NCBI RefSeq assembly: GCF_034702125.1
Contig: NC_085862.1
Coordinates: forward strand, 12,121,516 to 12,185,515
Reading direction: 5' to 3'
Source of the DNA: Engraulis encrasicolus
Lineage: Eukaryota > Chordata > Actinopteri > Clupeiformes > Engraulidae
DNA length: 64,000 nucleotides
Position 1 is the first letter of the stretch, and each line of letters opens with the position of its first letter. Of this stretch, positions 1-10,821 are shown piece after piece. A program made the translations under genes and the position numbers. The notes under the pieces were generated by a model. That model had not been told where the DNA came from, did no database searches, and saw only the letters and a program-made list of their open reading frames with translations.

Positions 1-620
1 TGTGTTCCGTTGTTTTCCACTTGAGCAGAGAGGGACTTGGCTACGTCATCTGTGTGTGTGCTTTCGCCAGTCTGTGGCTCAGTTTGCACACTTACAGGCA
101 CAGAGGGCTTGTTGAAATGCCCCTGTGTCTGAGTGGATACAGATACAGGCCGCTTATCAGCGCCCAAGGTCTCAATGCTGTAAACCAACTGGTCTGTCAG
201 CACTTTGGCGCCGGTCCAACTCAGTTCTGCACTGTTTTTTTTGAAAAGTACAGTGCGTCTCCAGAAACGGTCGAAATTGTCAACAAAGCTGATACCGTTG
301 GATCTGCATGTCCTTGACAGCCATGTGTTTAAGCAATTTAATCTCGAAAACGCAAAGTCGCGATAGCATGGTGCTGGTATTGGCCCGCTGATGAAGAATG
401 GAATTTTCAGATCTTTTAGAGTTGAAAATAAGTCATTAAAATCCTTTTTGACAGTTATTTGCTCTTTGAACAGATCCGCTGCCCCACAGTGAACAACAAG
501 GCGATCAATAGATCTGTGGTCAGACAATAAACGAATATCACACATTGAAAAACGATCAAAAATGCTGTCAGTTTTTGTAATGCTATTATGGTATGAGGCA
601 ACACATGCAGAAAACAAAAT
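1..620 (-). pseudogene. SGNH/GDSL-esterase-like ORF, partial, probably retroelement-encoded
   Basis: On the minus strand one frame is open from about 620 to the window edge, roughly 206 codons with no stop. It reads like the second half of an SGNH hydrolase fold: RLVVHCGAADLFKEQ resembles the GxND block, PFFISGPIPAP resembles the following strand, NTWLSRTCRSNGISFVDNF precedes the FWRR motif, and SWTGAKVLTDQLV sits where the catalytic DxxH...N region is expected, although the D/H pair is not preserved. Such domains are known in fish transposon and non-LTR retrotransposon proteins; that origin is inference. An in-frame stop at 621-623 ends the frame upstream, and the C-terminal part is a low-complexity T/S/Q/V-rich tail. 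The missing catalytic residues suggest it is inactive. A fragment of a host esterase gene is the alternative. Confidence 0.5.
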
Positions 621-659
621 TCAGTCATCTCTGCTTGTAGCCTAGTGCTTAAAACAAGA

Positions 660-712
660 AGTTGCACCCTTTTTTGAATTTCATGTTTCATTCCAAAATA
701 GAATAGTGAATG
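660..712. repeat. Short interspersed repeat shared with 62393-62445
   Basis: A stretch beginning TTCCAAAATAGAATA and continuing through GAATGAACGAAAAAGTACAC is almost identical to 62.39-62.45 kb. It is probably one end of an unidentified transposable element; no boundary is visible. Confidence 0.5.
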
Positions 713-1266
713 AACGAAAAAGTACACGGACCGATCTTGACTTGTCTTCTTTATTTACAACTCGCATATGAACTTACATGTTTCAGGTCTTGTACGTCTC
801 ACACACGTTGCATTACTTCCTGTATGTGAGTGATTCTACGATTCGGCTGCGCTTTTAAGTCCATGGATTTTATTTGCCAATTCCACTAACTAGGCCTATA
901 TACTGCATCCAATGATGTTTTGGACATTAGCACTCATTTATCTTTCATATAATACAGAAAGTGTAGACATGGCATTATTTCCCTCAGCAAGAATAAATAT
1001 TTAATACTGGTTTTGGGGCATTTTCATGCCGTCCTATTTTCCAAATGTCAGATTCAGTCTTCATATTAGCATGTAAATAAACTTGTTTTGCCCAAGACGA
1101 TTGCAAATGTTGATTCACAGTAATCATCACAATATGACAAAACTGTCAGAAAGACCACTGTCCTTTCCATTATACATGAAATTTGCCATTTTGTGTGTGT
1201 CCATGAAAACTGTGTTAACCGTGTCACGGTCTGAAACCCCCTCCATAAATCAGTAATGGTTTGGTC

Positions 1267-1452
1267 TTAGGCCATACGAATAACATCACGTGATGTCATA
1301 ACCTCTTTGGCAGGATATGGGAAGACTTTTTGGTAAGTTTTGAGCTCCATCCTTCCATAATTTAATCCATTCTTTTTCATGTTCTCATAGCGGGAGAATT
1401 GCCTGTCAACTGTGTTATCAACATATTCATAAGAATCTGAATTAGAAATCAC
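1267..1452 (-). CDS. Unidentified 61-aa ORF conserved between two transposon copies
   Basis: The frame encodes a peptide starting MISNSDSYEYVDNTVDRQF and ending SRDVIRMA. The same 61 codons are open in the second copy at 12501-12686, with a single residue difference (T versus I in MELKTYQKV / MELKIYQKV). No domain or family was recognised. It is hydrophilic with no signal peptide or membrane segment. It could be a remnant of the transposon's own protein or a captured exon. Two copies staying open with almost no protein change may simply reflect recent divergence, so coding capacity is not shown. Confidence 0.3.
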   Translation of the reverse strand: MISNSDSYEYVDNTVDRQFSRYENMKKNGLNYGRMELKTYQKVFPYPAKEVMTSRDVIRMA

Positions 1453-2232
1453 ATGTAGAAAAACACAGATAAAGCATACAAATACATGAATTGATTAAGG
1501 TGTTGTAGTGGAACTTCTGAGGTCCTCAGTTAGCACAACACCATAAAAATGGCTGAAATGTCAAGCCGTGTCACCGTCAATGGCGTTACGCATCAGCTAT
1601 GACAGTTGAGGAGTATTTTTGCCAATTTATCTCCATATTGACAGACAAACAAACAAAATAATTTGTGTTCTAGGGAGATGGGTTTGTCTGCTCTGTTTTT
1701 TCTCCTAAAAAAGTGCCGACTTGTTCCCCTGCACTGTTGACCGTAACACAGTTGAGTAACACGGTTGACTGTTTTGAAAGTGTTTTTGTGCTATTTATCC
1801 CTTATGTGTTGGAAAAATCCTATGAACAGACACTAGGGATTATCTCTGGAGAAGGAAGTCTTTTTTAAGGAGGGTGACTAAATTCAAATCAGACGTTACA
1901 GGGATTTATAATGAAAAATGTGTCAGTCTGTATCACAGTGAATCATAAAATCCTACTTCTGAAGCTCAACAATCATATTTTCTATATCAGTTCACAGATT
2001 AATGACAACTTTATTGTTAAGGGACATAAGCACTTACAAACGTATGTTGTTTCAACTCTGTAGTATTTTTACGTATATATGTTTGAAATGACATAGTATT
2101 TGCCCATAACACTGTTGACAAAATAATCAAGCAAATGTTCGCTTTCATTATAGTATTTATCAAATGATTTAAGATTAAGCTTGGCAATTTGCTTCTTTGG
2201 AAACTTAAATATATACACTATGTAAACATCTA

Positions 2233-3831
2233 CAGTGAGTCCAATAAGTATTTGATCCCTTGCTGATTTTGTTGGTTTGCCTACTAACAAAGACATGATC
2301 AGTCAATAAATGTTATGATAATATGTATTCTAATATTGAGAGACAGAATATCAAAAAGAAAATCCAGAAATTAACTTAAGAGAATATATATTAATTTATT
2401 TCCATTTCATCGAGCAAAATAAGTATTTGATCCCCTGCCAACTGATAACAGTTCCGGGCCCACAGACCAGATGGGCACTTCCGATCAACTTGTCATCTGA
2501 ACTAAAGACACCTGTACATACTAACATGCATAAAAGACACATTGAATCAGCAGAATCAGTCCATAGTATGAGTGAATCAGTCTCACTCCAACCTCACCAG
2601 CATGGGAAAGACCAAAGACCGGTCAAATGATATCAGGGACAAGATTTTAGACCTGAACAAAGATTAAATGGGCTGCAAAGCCACAAGAAAGAGACTGGGC
2701 ATTAATGATCCAGTTGTTGATGCATTTCTTCCAAAATGTGAGGAATACAAAATGACTATCCATCAGCCTGTCTGGGGCTCTATACAAGATTTGACCTTTT
2801 GTAGGGAATTGATAATCATGAGAACAGAAAGAAAGCACCCTAGACCTGTACGGGATGAACTAGGCAATGATATCAAAGCTACTGGGACCAAAATCACTGA
2901 GAAAACTACTGGTAGCACTTAATGCCACAGAGGTTTAAAATCCTGTAGTGCACACATGGTACCTCTACTTCAGAAGGAACCTGTGCAGTCCCACCTGAGG
3001 TTCACCAACGGACATCAGACTGGTTTAGGATATGATAAGGAGGTGCTGTAGTCAGATGAAACCAAAATCAAGCTGTTTGGCATTACCTAACACAATTCAA
3101 TGTGTTTTGAGAAAGAGTACTGCTGTCTATGATCCCAAGAACACCCTCCTCACCAAGTGGTATCATTATGGTTTGAGGGTGTTTGTCTGGCCAAGGCACA
3201 GGGCAACTTCACACCGTCAATGAATGGATGGAGGGAGAGATATAATGTGCAATCCTGAGTGCAAACGTCCTTCCCTCCACCACTACACTGAAGGGTGGGC
3301 CATTTTTGGATCTCCCAACATGACAATAATACACAACATACAGTCAAAGCAACGAAGGAGTGGCTCAATAAGAAGCATATTAAAGTCGTGGAGTGGCCTA
3401 CAGTCTCCAAATATTAACCCTATAGTAATTCTATGGAAAGAACTGAACCTCCCATTTGCCAAGCTACAGACAACAAACTGTTAATGTTTTAGAGATAATA
3501 TGCAAAGAAAAATGGGCAAATATATTTTCTACTATATGCACAAACATTGTCATCAACTAAAATAAGCATCTGACCTCAGTGCTAGACAACTAGGGCTTTG
3601 CCACAAAGCACTTTATGTTCTTTAGCTGGAGGGGTCAAATACTTATTTGCCTAAATTAAATACAAATAAATTAAAATATATTATTTTATGTTATTTTCTA
3701 GAATTTATTTTTGATACTCTGTCTCTCCATGTTTGAATACATATTATCATAAATTTATAGACTGATCATGTCTTTATTAGTGGGCAAACCGGCAAAATCA
3801 GCAAGGGATCAAATACATATTGGACTCACTG
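2233..3831 (+). mobile_element. Tc1-like transposon inserted at TA
   Basis: Terminal repeats CAGTGAGTCCAATAAGTATT at 2233 and the complement ending at 3831 are flanked by TA on both sides. The repeat core AAGTATTTGATCCC recurs about 170 bases inside the left end, the IR/DR arrangement common in fish Tc1 elements. The second copy of the host element at 11.5 kb has the uninterrupted site (AAATGACCTAGATGTTTAC), which proves a clean TA insertion. Relatives occur at 43.97, 46.2-48.7 and 50.5-51.9 kb. Confidence 0.92.
2602..3483 (+). pseudogene. Tc1-like transposase pseudogene
   Basis: The reading starts at ATG 2602 with MGKTKDRSNDIRDKILDLN, the start of the paired-like DNA-binding region, meets a stop near 2665 and resumes with MGCKATRKRLGI in the same frame. 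Further downstream are the DDE landmarks: SDETKIKLFG (first Asp block) near 3050, [12 protein letters not shown] in place of the QQDNDPKH block near 3320, and [14 protein letters not shown] for the SPDLNPIEHLWxxL block near 3400. Several stops and frameshifts separate them and the second Asp is lost, so this copy cannot make transposase. Usual length is about 340 residues; only pieces remain. Confidence 0.88.
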
Positions 3832-3924
3832 TAGGTCATTTAGTTGAAAAAAAATACTGATAATTGACATTTTGCTTTTGCCAAAAGCGTAGGCGAATCG
3901 TAGAATCACTCATATAGTAACTAC

Positions 3925-4890
3925 GGGTAACACTTTACAATAATGGTACATTAATTGTAATGGAATAATGTTGGAAGTAATATATGATTTATGGTGAATT
4001 AACTCATAATTTATGTATGCAGTGATGTTTAATCTATTATTAGTCAATGAGTAGTCACTATTGTAGTCATGATGACTCACCATTAAGTAATTGTGGTACA
4101 ACCAAGGTTAATTAATGGTGTGAATTACAAGTGTTAATACATCATATATTAACACTGCTGATGAAAATCCTGATATATCGATCCAATCATACATGAATCC
4201 AGCCTTAATTAATGATGCATGAGTAATAATGGAATAATGTTGTAAGTAATGTCAGCATCACCACTGTGGATAATAATCCTGCCATATAGATCCAGTCATA
4301 TCTCAATCAGACCTTATGGCAACTCCATGGAGGCTATGTGACGGCATTGTGTCAGGAAGAGTGGCAGTGATGGTTCTGTGGCATTCGAAACTGGGAGGGG
4401 GGCATGCAACTTTGTTTCATCACCTGCAGGCTGTGGCCTAGAAGCAACCTCTCCAGGCCTACTCTCTCGGTCCCACTCGCTACACCCCCTGGCCCCTGAG
4501 GCAGTTAACACAGGGAATCACTATACATTTTTTACTTGCTCCCATTTTAATATAACTTACTGTGTCTTGTTTCTCACTGTCTGCATTCTTTTAGTGGCAT
4601 CATTAATTAAGGTTGGATTCATGTATGATTGGATCAATATATCAGGATTTTTATCAGCAGTGTTAATATATGATATATTAACACTTGTAATTCACACCAT
4701 TAATTACCCTTGGTTGTACCACAATTACTTAATGGTGAGTCATCATGACTACAATAGTGACTCCTCATTGACTAATAATAGATTAAACATCACTGCATAC
4801 ATCAATTATGTGTTAATTCACCATGAATCATACATTACTTCCAACATTATTCCATTACAATTAATGTACCATTATTGTAAAGTGTTACCC
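3925..4890. mobile_element. 966-bp foldback element with ~300-bp terminal inverted repeats
   Basis: The element begins GGGTAACACTTTACAATAA at 3925 and ends with its complement at 4890. The two arms (about 3925-4225 and 4595-4890) are nearly perfect inverted repeats, separated by a ~370-bp non-repeated centre. TAACTAC flanks both sides (3918-3924 and 4891-4897), a 7-bp duplication extendable to 8 with one mismatch. The end GGTAACACTTTA is shared with the MITE at 11376/21906. A frame open through the right half is just a by-product of AT-rich repeat sequence. Confidence 0.88.
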
Positions 4891-4922
4891 TAACTACGTA
4901 ATGCACCATTTACATCACTGAA

Positions 4923-5397
4923 AATCACCCTACTCCATCAGCTTCTAAAGCATCTTGAAGGAAGTGGGTCACATGCACAAGGCTTATTTATAGATTTTTC
5001 ACTGGCTTTTAACACCATCCAACCACACATTGTAGCAAACCGTCTTCAAACACGTTTTTTTGTCAGTTCAATCTTGTTGGATGGAGTTTAGACTTTTAAA
5101 TTACCCCTTAGCGCAGAGCCTATGTTAACCTCACTGTCACCAAAATTGTGATGGCTATGTCTTAATCTATTACTTAAGGCTCTCTGTACTGTCGTAGCAA
5201 TGTTGTTATGATGTAGGTCTAGTTGAGAATTTTCAGCAAATAGTCAGTAGGCCCGCCGGCGACCCCATCTGCACTAGGAGCCTACCAGAAAGTCAGGGTG
5301 AATGGAGTTTTGTCCAGTCAGCTTTGCTCCTCCACAGGCTCGCCACAAGAGTGCGCTCTCTCACCCCTCCTGTTCCCCTTGTCTACAAATGTGTCGT
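4923..5397 (+). pseudogene. LINE reverse-transcriptase fragment, split by a MITE-like segment
   Basis: 4926-5090 reads LLKHLEGSGSHAQGLFIDF followed by SLAFNTIQPHIVANRL, the palm motif region of non-LTR reverse transcriptases (consensus-like VDFSSAFNTI). After about 190 bases of unrelated sequence the same protein resumes at 5281 with QKVRVNGVLSSQLCSSTGSP and LSPLLF, the segment just before the catalytic (F/Y)ADD box. The catalytic box itself is not present. Only the second piece lies inside the inverted-duplication arm and is repeated near 36.95-37.06 kb. Fragment of a Rex/L2-type element by resemblance. Confidence 0.75.
5095..5275 (-). mobile_element. MITE-like segment; left boundary of the inverted duplication falls inside it
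   Basis: Read on the minus strand it begins GGTCGCCGGCGGGCC and continues through ACAACATTGCTACGACAGTA, and resembles 34195-34300. The inverted match to the right arm starts at 5152 within this element, so the right-arm copy (near 37063-37177) is truncated. Confidence 0.55.
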
Positions 5398-5532
5398 GAG
5401 CTACAGAAGAAGAAATACCAGAACAATAGGTCCAGTAGTCTCTATGGATAGATACGACATCTCTGTCTCCTGAAGGACAAGCTCCCTATTATGGCAGAAA
5501 TTGAACAGTATTTGGCTACTCTTTGCTCTCTT

Positions 5533-5778
<246 letters not shown>

Positions 5779-5877
5779 CCTGGGGGGAGGGGGGGCGGGG
5801 TATCCTTGATAGGTATATCCTTGTTCCTTGTGCGTAAAGTGATCCGGGTGGGAGTGTGTAGTGAGTTATCAGGTGAG

Positions 5878-5992
<115 letters not shown>

Positions 5993-6245
5993 GAGTTATC
6001 AAGTGAGCTGGGAGCCACAGCTGACAGAGAGGAGGATCAGTGTTACTGTCATCATCACTGTCCTGGTTTTTCAGGTTTTATTGACAAAAGGTTAGATGGC
6101 TGTGGGTATAGCATTTGAGCCCAGTTGGTTAAAGACACCGTATTGTGCCCCCAGGTATGTCTTGTTGGACAGGACGGACAGGTTTCAAAATGAGGGCTGC
6201 AGGGAGCTGATGACGCGCACCAAAGCATGATATTATAATAGTACA

Positions 6246-6431
6246 CAGGGGCGGAGCACTGGTATTGGGACAGGGGGGGGGCTGGGAGATGTGTCAGAGG
6301 TGTTGGGCCCACGAAATATCGTAGAATGGGGCCCCTACAAGATGTCAATCGAAAGCCACTGGCAGGGGACCCCCCAAGTGGTGAGGCCGGGGGTTCCTGG
6401 CCCCTATGCCCCCCCCTCTGCTCCGCCCCTG
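6246..6431. mobile_element. hAT-type MITE, left arm only
   Basis: Ends CAGGGGCGGAGC and GCTCCGCCCCTG with a perfect 8-bp duplication ATAGTACA (6238-6245 and 6432-6439). The right arm near 28010-28035 lacks it. 186 bp, non-coding. Confidence 0.93.
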
Positions 6432-6790
6432 ATAGTACATGTTACATAGTTCACGTCTGAAGAAGGGTTCTACCCGACACGTCACGGAAAAAATAACAAA
6501 ATGATTGGGAGCATGAAATCCTGGTTGTACAGACTTTTCTCTCTTTTTTTATCTGGCTATTTATTGGTCCTGCTCCCAGGTCAGACGCTTGGATGTGTGA
6601 ACTTTTACCTTCAACTGGTTACATAGTACATGATCATCACTCAACCAAACACACGTTTTCTGTATATGCAAACAAGTTTGGAACATCATTATGACCAGAT
6701 GAATTATACCTCCTTCAAGAATTGTAGTCCACATATATTTCTATGCATTCTAAAAAGAAGGAGTTCATTTTCCTTTCCATGCACAAGTTT

Positions 6791-6990
6791 TAACCCTAAA
6801 GCGACCAGGCACATATTTTTGCACATAATTTCTGCAATTTTCATTAGGAAAACGTGTCCTTTTAGGAGTTTGTCAATAGGCTACATATGTTGTGCATGTT
6901 GTGAATGAATATTGTGAGGATTGGCCCATCTAATCAACACATCTGTGGGGTCTTTTATGACCCCGAGAGGATCCATAAGAGACTCAAGAT
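6791..6990. mobile_element. Possible piggyBac-like MITE fragment (TTAA end)
   Basis: TTAACCCTAAAGCGACCAGG is followed by about 200 bases ending near GGTCTTTTATGACCCCGAGA. It is also in the right arm at 27530-27715. The TTAA-CCCT start suggests piggyBac-type MITEs, but the second terminus is not clear. Confidence 0.35.
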
Positions 6991-8074
6991 TATAATTTCC
7001 ATTCTGTTGTAATCTTCAAACTCTAGTTTATATATTTTGTGTCTTGGGGCAGGCTATGGTCAGCAGTTATAATATAAACATTTATAATATTAAAATAGAA
7101 TTTATTTTATAAATAAATAGATAACCCCTGCAATAGCCAATTAAACACATAGTGAGGGCATCCAAGTCGCATGTCCTCTATTATTGCTCCATATATTGTC
7201 GATATCTTGGCACACACTGGTCCGAGACACATGATAAGAATGTGTAGAAATCAATGCCGTTTTTAAATATGTCCTTATTATATAGTTGTACAAAGGCTCA
7301 AGCATCAGTTGAATCATCTCTTTGGTCTAATACATACGGAAGACACCTTTTCACAGCTGCAATGTCCAGAAAAAGTTTCAGAGATATTTGGAGTATGCAT
7401 AAGCTATATGTGTGAGACATGGTTCAGAATCCCACAATAGACATGTTCCTTTAGTATTGTATGACACTCAATTCTACGACCAACATGAAACAAGACACAC
7501 AGGCTCTAACAAAGGAGTAAGGCCACGCCCTTCTGTGATGTCACGCCCTTCTGTGCTCTCACCTGGTGAGTCAACGGGAAACGGACAAAAGTTCTTAAAG
7601 GGATACTGTACCATTTCTGAGAACAAGCTCATTCTATTCTACACCTTCCTTTGAGTTAAATGATGGAGTTTTTCCATTCTCCAGCACGTCTATCCATTTT
7701 CTAGTCTGACAGCACTAACCTCCAAGCTAGCATATAGGCCTATCATTGGATAATATGGGTCCGGCTTGCAGCTAACTGGACCCATAGATTGAATGATAAT
7801 ACATTATGATATATACCGGTATATAGGCCTATTATACATAATATCATACATACAAAACTACTTTTTACTCTCTGCAGTCAGCAGTCACTAAAACAAAATA
7901 GCATGTCACAACATGCTACCCCATCGAAAATGAGATGGCACATCTCAAGGGGCTATCCTTGTAATGATAAAAAATAATGATAATAATAATAAAAAATAAA
8001 AAAAACATGTTATTCCACATGGCTTCATAGTAGCCACATAGTAGTGAAACGAGTCCCCTGTACTGCACTCTATG

Positions 8075-8280
8075 TGTCCATCTCATTGTCTAATCTCCCT
8101 TCCTCACCTTCTGCTTGTGACCTCGTGATGTGAGGCAAGGCATCATTGACGATAGAAGTTTAATTCAATTCAATCTCGCAAAAAAAAGCACAATTCAAAG
8201 GTCATTATTACTTTTGAAATCAGGATGTTGAATGTGGAAAAGTGCCCCAAAAGTGCCTAAGCGGACAACGGGGAAACTTC
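8075..8280. mobile_element. Partial MITE related to those at 16893 and 57371
   Basis: Shares GCTTGTGACCTCGTGATG, a CAATCTCGCAAAA core and a TTTGAAATCAGGATG stretch with the MITEs at 16.9 and 57.4 kb. The right-arm counterpart is about 25010-25190. Confidence 0.5.
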
Positions 8281-8289
8281 ATTGATTTG

Positions 8290-8470
8290 AGCGTGGGGGC
8301 AGCCGTGGTGTATGTAAGGGAGTTGGACTGTAGAGCGTTGCAGGTTCAATCCCCCCTCCCTTACCAATCCCTTCTTCCCACCATAGCTTATGTGCCCTTG
8401 AGCAAGGCACCTAACCCCACATTGCTCCAGGGACTGTAACCAATATCCTGTAAAACACTTGTAAGTTTCT
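8290..8470 (+). mobile_element. tRNA-derived SINE
   Basis: A tRNA-like head has a B-box-like GGTTCAATCCC at 8343, followed by the conserved-looking body CCCTTGAGCAAGGCACC, CATTGCTCCAGGGACTGTA and TGTAAAACACTTGTAAG. This is the layout of vertebrate tRNA-derived SINEs. The inverted counterpart in the right arm is 24821-24986. Not a functional tRNA gene. Confidence 0.8.
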
Positions 8471-8496
8471 GGCCATGCTGTGCTGGGAAACATTTG

Positions 8497-8731
8497 AAGA
8501 GTTCAGATGCAAAACCCCCTAACTCCATTTCTGAAGACCTGCACTTCTATATTTTTAGAGAACCTCGTTGTTGGTTTGGTATACATTCATGTACTTGATA
8601 ATACATATAAATAGTTATATTACATAAATACAATTTAAAAAGTATGCAATTTTGATAGCTTTGTATTAAATAAAAATGAATTCAGATTATTTTCTGAAAA
8701 GGCACTTAGGGGGTTTTGCATCTGAACTCTT
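8497..8731. mobile_element. 235-bp MITE with 6-bp TSD, left arm only
   Basis: Ends AAGAGTTCAGATGCAAAACC and complement, flanked by CATTTG (8491-8496, 8732-8737). The right arm near 24795 has the unfilled sequence GGAAGCAAAAGTTTCCC. AT-rich interior, non-coding. Confidence 0.93.
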
Positions 8732-8982
8732 CATTTGCTTCCTGGAGTCATAGTTTAAACATTTACGGTTACGATGTGTAGCTTGGCTTTTAGCCAACCA
8801 CTCAAATATAGCACACAGTCAATATCATTACTCAGACACACCCGCACCCACAGATTACTAATTGGCTAGCTGTTGACATTGCCAGTGGACCTGGATTTAC
8901 TTTTTACACTTGGTGAATAGACCTTTACCCCCTCACACCCACGGGCCCATGTGTCGTTTCCAACGTACGGAATATCAGACCT

Positions 8983-9500
8983 GTGCTGACACAATATTCT
9001 ACACAACGACTGGTCCAGGCCACGGTCCTATCCCGCGTTGACTACTGCAACTCACTCATGACAGGTCTACCTGCTTGTGCGCTAAAACCTCTGCAGATGA
9101 TCCAGAATGCGGCGGCACGGTTGATATTCAATCAACCCAAAAGGACCCATGTTACTCCTCTATTTATTGAGTTGCACTGGTTACCGATCGCCGCCCGGAT
9201 CAAGCACAAGGCATTGACCCTTGCCTACAAAACCATCACAGGAACGGCCCCAGCTTATCTGAAGGACCTACTAACGCCTTATGTTACTAGAAGAGAACTG
9301 CGCTCATCCAACACAAGCCGTCTGGCTCTGCCATCATCCAGTCGCTCTAGGTACTCCCAAGATTGTTCTCCATTGTGGTACCCAAGTGGTGGAACGGTCT
9401 CCCAGAGGCAGCAAGACTAAGCACATCTCTTGCAGCCTTCAAGAAACAACTAAAGACCTTCCTCTTTCGAGAGTATCTACTAGACTAATGCTTGAGCTGG
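8983..9500 (+). pseudogene. LINE ORF2 C-terminal fragment
   Basis: The frame reads VLSRVDYCNSLMTGLPACAL then LQMIQNAAARLIFN, ELHWLPIAARIKHKALTLAY and GTAPAYLKDLLTPY, the conserved region after the reverse-transcriptase domain of fish non-LTR retrotransposons. A frameshift near 9390 moves the end (SLAAFKKQLKTFLFRE-like) to another frame, and a stop follows near 9487. The right arm keeps only the two ends (24431-24545); about 380 bases between GGCCACG and CAGCA are deleted there. The element therefore predates the inverted duplication. Confidence 0.85.
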
Positions 9501-9555
9501 CCTTGCCCCAGGGCAGACTCCTGACATGATGTTTAGTTTAGTTTAGTTTAGTTAC

Positions 9556-9684
9556 TATTGGACACCAGATGGAAATTAGCCCTTGGGCTACAATCTGGCA
9601 TGTTTACATATATGTACATGTATGTATATGTTCATTAATGTGCAATGTCCTGAACAAATAAAGTAAAGTAAAGTAAAGTTTAGT
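9556..9684 (+). mobile_element. 5'-truncated LINE 3' tail, left arm only
   Basis: The right arm reads through TTTAGTTTAGTTTGTGTATG, while the left arm holds a ~130-bp insertion beginning ACTATTGGACACCAGATGG and ending in AAATAAAGTAAAGTAAAGT, a 3' tail with short tandem repeats. TTTAGTTT-type sequence on both sides is compatible with a target duplication. Confidence 0.7.
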
Positions 9685-9689
9685 TTGTG

Positions 9690-9875
9690 TATGTGTGTCT
9701 GTGTGTGTGTGTACTCGTTATTTACTCTTAAAAACGAACCCTCTTTGCAACTGCACTTGTTGTTCTGTGCACTTTGTATTTGCTTGTGATGTTGGCTTGA
9801 TTATGTCCTCTTTAGAAAGTCGCTTTGGTTATAAAGCGTCTGCCAAATGCAATGTAATGTAATGTAATGTAATGA
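9690..9875 (+). mobile_element. V-SINE/LINE-like 3' end with TGTAA repeats
   Basis: Contains AAAGTCGCTTTGGTTATAAA and GCGTCTGCCAAATG followed by (TGTAA)n. This resembles the 3' end shared by V-SINE-type elements and their partner LINEs. Present in reverse at 23615-23830. Confidence 0.65.
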
Positions 9876-9912
9876 TGTTTCCCTTTCCTCCACGCCTATT
9901 ATGTATCCTAGA

Positions 9913-9988
9913 GTGTTCCCCCTCCTCCTCGTCCTATTCCTCGTCCTCCTTCTCTTCCTCCTCCTCCTCCTCCTCCTCTTCTTCATCA

Positions 9989-10019
<31 letters not shown>

Positions 10020-10060
10020 ACTCCTTCTCCTCCTCTTCTTCCTCCTCCTCTTCCTCTTCT
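9913..10060. repeat. Polypyrimidine (CCT/CTT)n tract
   Basis: About 150 bases of almost only C and T. The purine complement is 23435-23575 in the right arm. Poly-Ser and poly-Leu frames here are artefacts. Such tracts can adopt triplex structures. Confidence 0.95.
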
Positions 10061-10257
10061 CTCATTATGTATACAGTATTCTCACTACTAGTGTTGCCAC
10101 CTGTCCCGGTTTTACCTGATTGTCCCGGTTGTTAATGGTCTGTCCAAATAATGACACGGTGTTCGGATAGCAGAAAAAGAATGCACACTCAAATGGTAAT
10201 GGCTTAAACGGCATTATTTTTCTGCTCTTCGAATGCCATGAAGTTAATTATCTTATT

Positions 10258-10350
10258 TTATTATAGGAAACAAGTGGGAGAGAGAGACAGGGGAGGATTG
10301 GGAAATGACCTCGGGCTGGAATCAAACTCTGCATAAAAGTGCAGTGCCTC
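10258..10350 (-). mobile_element. tRNA-like SINE fragment (family also at 10557, 20645, 50637, 57190)
   Basis: On the minus strand the family body reads GAGGTCATTTCCCAATCCTC, CCTGTCTCTCTCTCCCAC, TTGTTTCCTATAATAAAATA. The head carries the tRNA-like part ending at CTGAGGCACTGCAC. The right-arm counterpart is 23140-23245 on plus. Confidence 0.7.
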
Positions 10351-10354
10351 AGCC

Positions 10355-10543
10355 CAGTGGTGTAGTCTATGTAGAACGCGGGTATACGGAGTATACCCAC
10401 TTCTAAATTTCAGGGTATGTCAGTATAGCCACTTAAAATAGATTGATCCATTGTTTTGAATAACACAAATATATACAGTATACCCACTTCAAAAATGCTC
10501 AAATATACAGTATTCCCACCATAAAAAGTAGACTTCACCACTG
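10355..10543. mobile_element. hAT-type MITE present in both arms
   Basis: Ends CAGTGGTGTAGTCTA and TAGACTTCACCACTG with a perfect 8-bp duplication CCTCAGCC (10347-10354, 10544-10551). The counterpart at 22954-23134 has the same termini, so the insertion predates the duplication. Confidence 0.93.
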
Positions 10544-10556
10544 CCTCAGCCCTACC

Positions 10557-10705
10557 GTGGCCTAACAGTAGGGCTCTCGTCCACTATGGGTCCGACCTGG
10601 GCACAATTCCTGGTCCGGGTCCTTTGCGGGCCCTTCCCCGTCTCTCTCTCCCCACTCACTTCCTGTCACCATCTTCACTGTACTGTGATAAAATAAAGTA
10701 AAAAA
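10557..10705 (+). mobile_element. tRNA-like SINE
   Basis: The head GTGGCCTAACAGTAGGGCTC resembles an A-box region, then GGTCCGACCTGGG, and the body TCTCTCTCCCCACTCACTTC, CTGTCACC, ending in ATAAAATAAAGTAAA. The right-arm copy is at 22795-22945 on minus. Confidence 0.75.
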
Positions 10706-10821
10706 GACACACAAAAAAATCTTTTTTTTTTTAAAGTGCAGTGTCTCAGCCCCAGCTTCAGCCTTGGCTCAAACGGCCAAGGCCATGCGGAAGGCACACT
10801 TGCTCACAATAGCACCTCATC

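Larger units (their letters stand above)
828..3911 (-). mobile_element. DNA transposon, copy 1 (Sola-like 4-bp TSD type), split by a Tc1-like element
   Basis: The ends are inverted repeats: GAGTGATTCTACGATTC at 828 and its complement ending at 3911. Flanking tetranucleotides are ATGT and ATAT, one mismatch. Apart from the Tc1-like insertion at 2233-3831 it is colinear in reverse with the copy at 11447-13118, so it is about 1.5 kb. It keeps two short open frames also open in the other copy: minus 1267-1452 (61 codons) and minus 2069-2232. No transposase domain was recognised. Four-base target duplications and GAG termini are recalled for the Sola superfamily, so that assignment is tentative. 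It is probably a non-autonomous or decayed element. Confidence 0.7.

Noticed and set aside
4378..4893. 171-codon ORF as a gene
   Set aside because: It runs through the hairpin arm of a foldback element and is explained by its AT-rich inverted repeat.
8983..9420. 145-codon ORF as a host gene
   Set aside because: The content is the conserved C-terminal region of a LINE ORF2 with a frameshift near the end.
9872..10135. Poly-serine and poly-leucine frames
   Set aside because: Low-complexity polypyrimidine tract; the purine complement gives similar artefacts in the right arm.
10557..10640. tRNA gene
   Set aside because: A- and B-box-like motifs belong to a SINE head with SINE body and A-rich tail; a cloverleaf is not supported.
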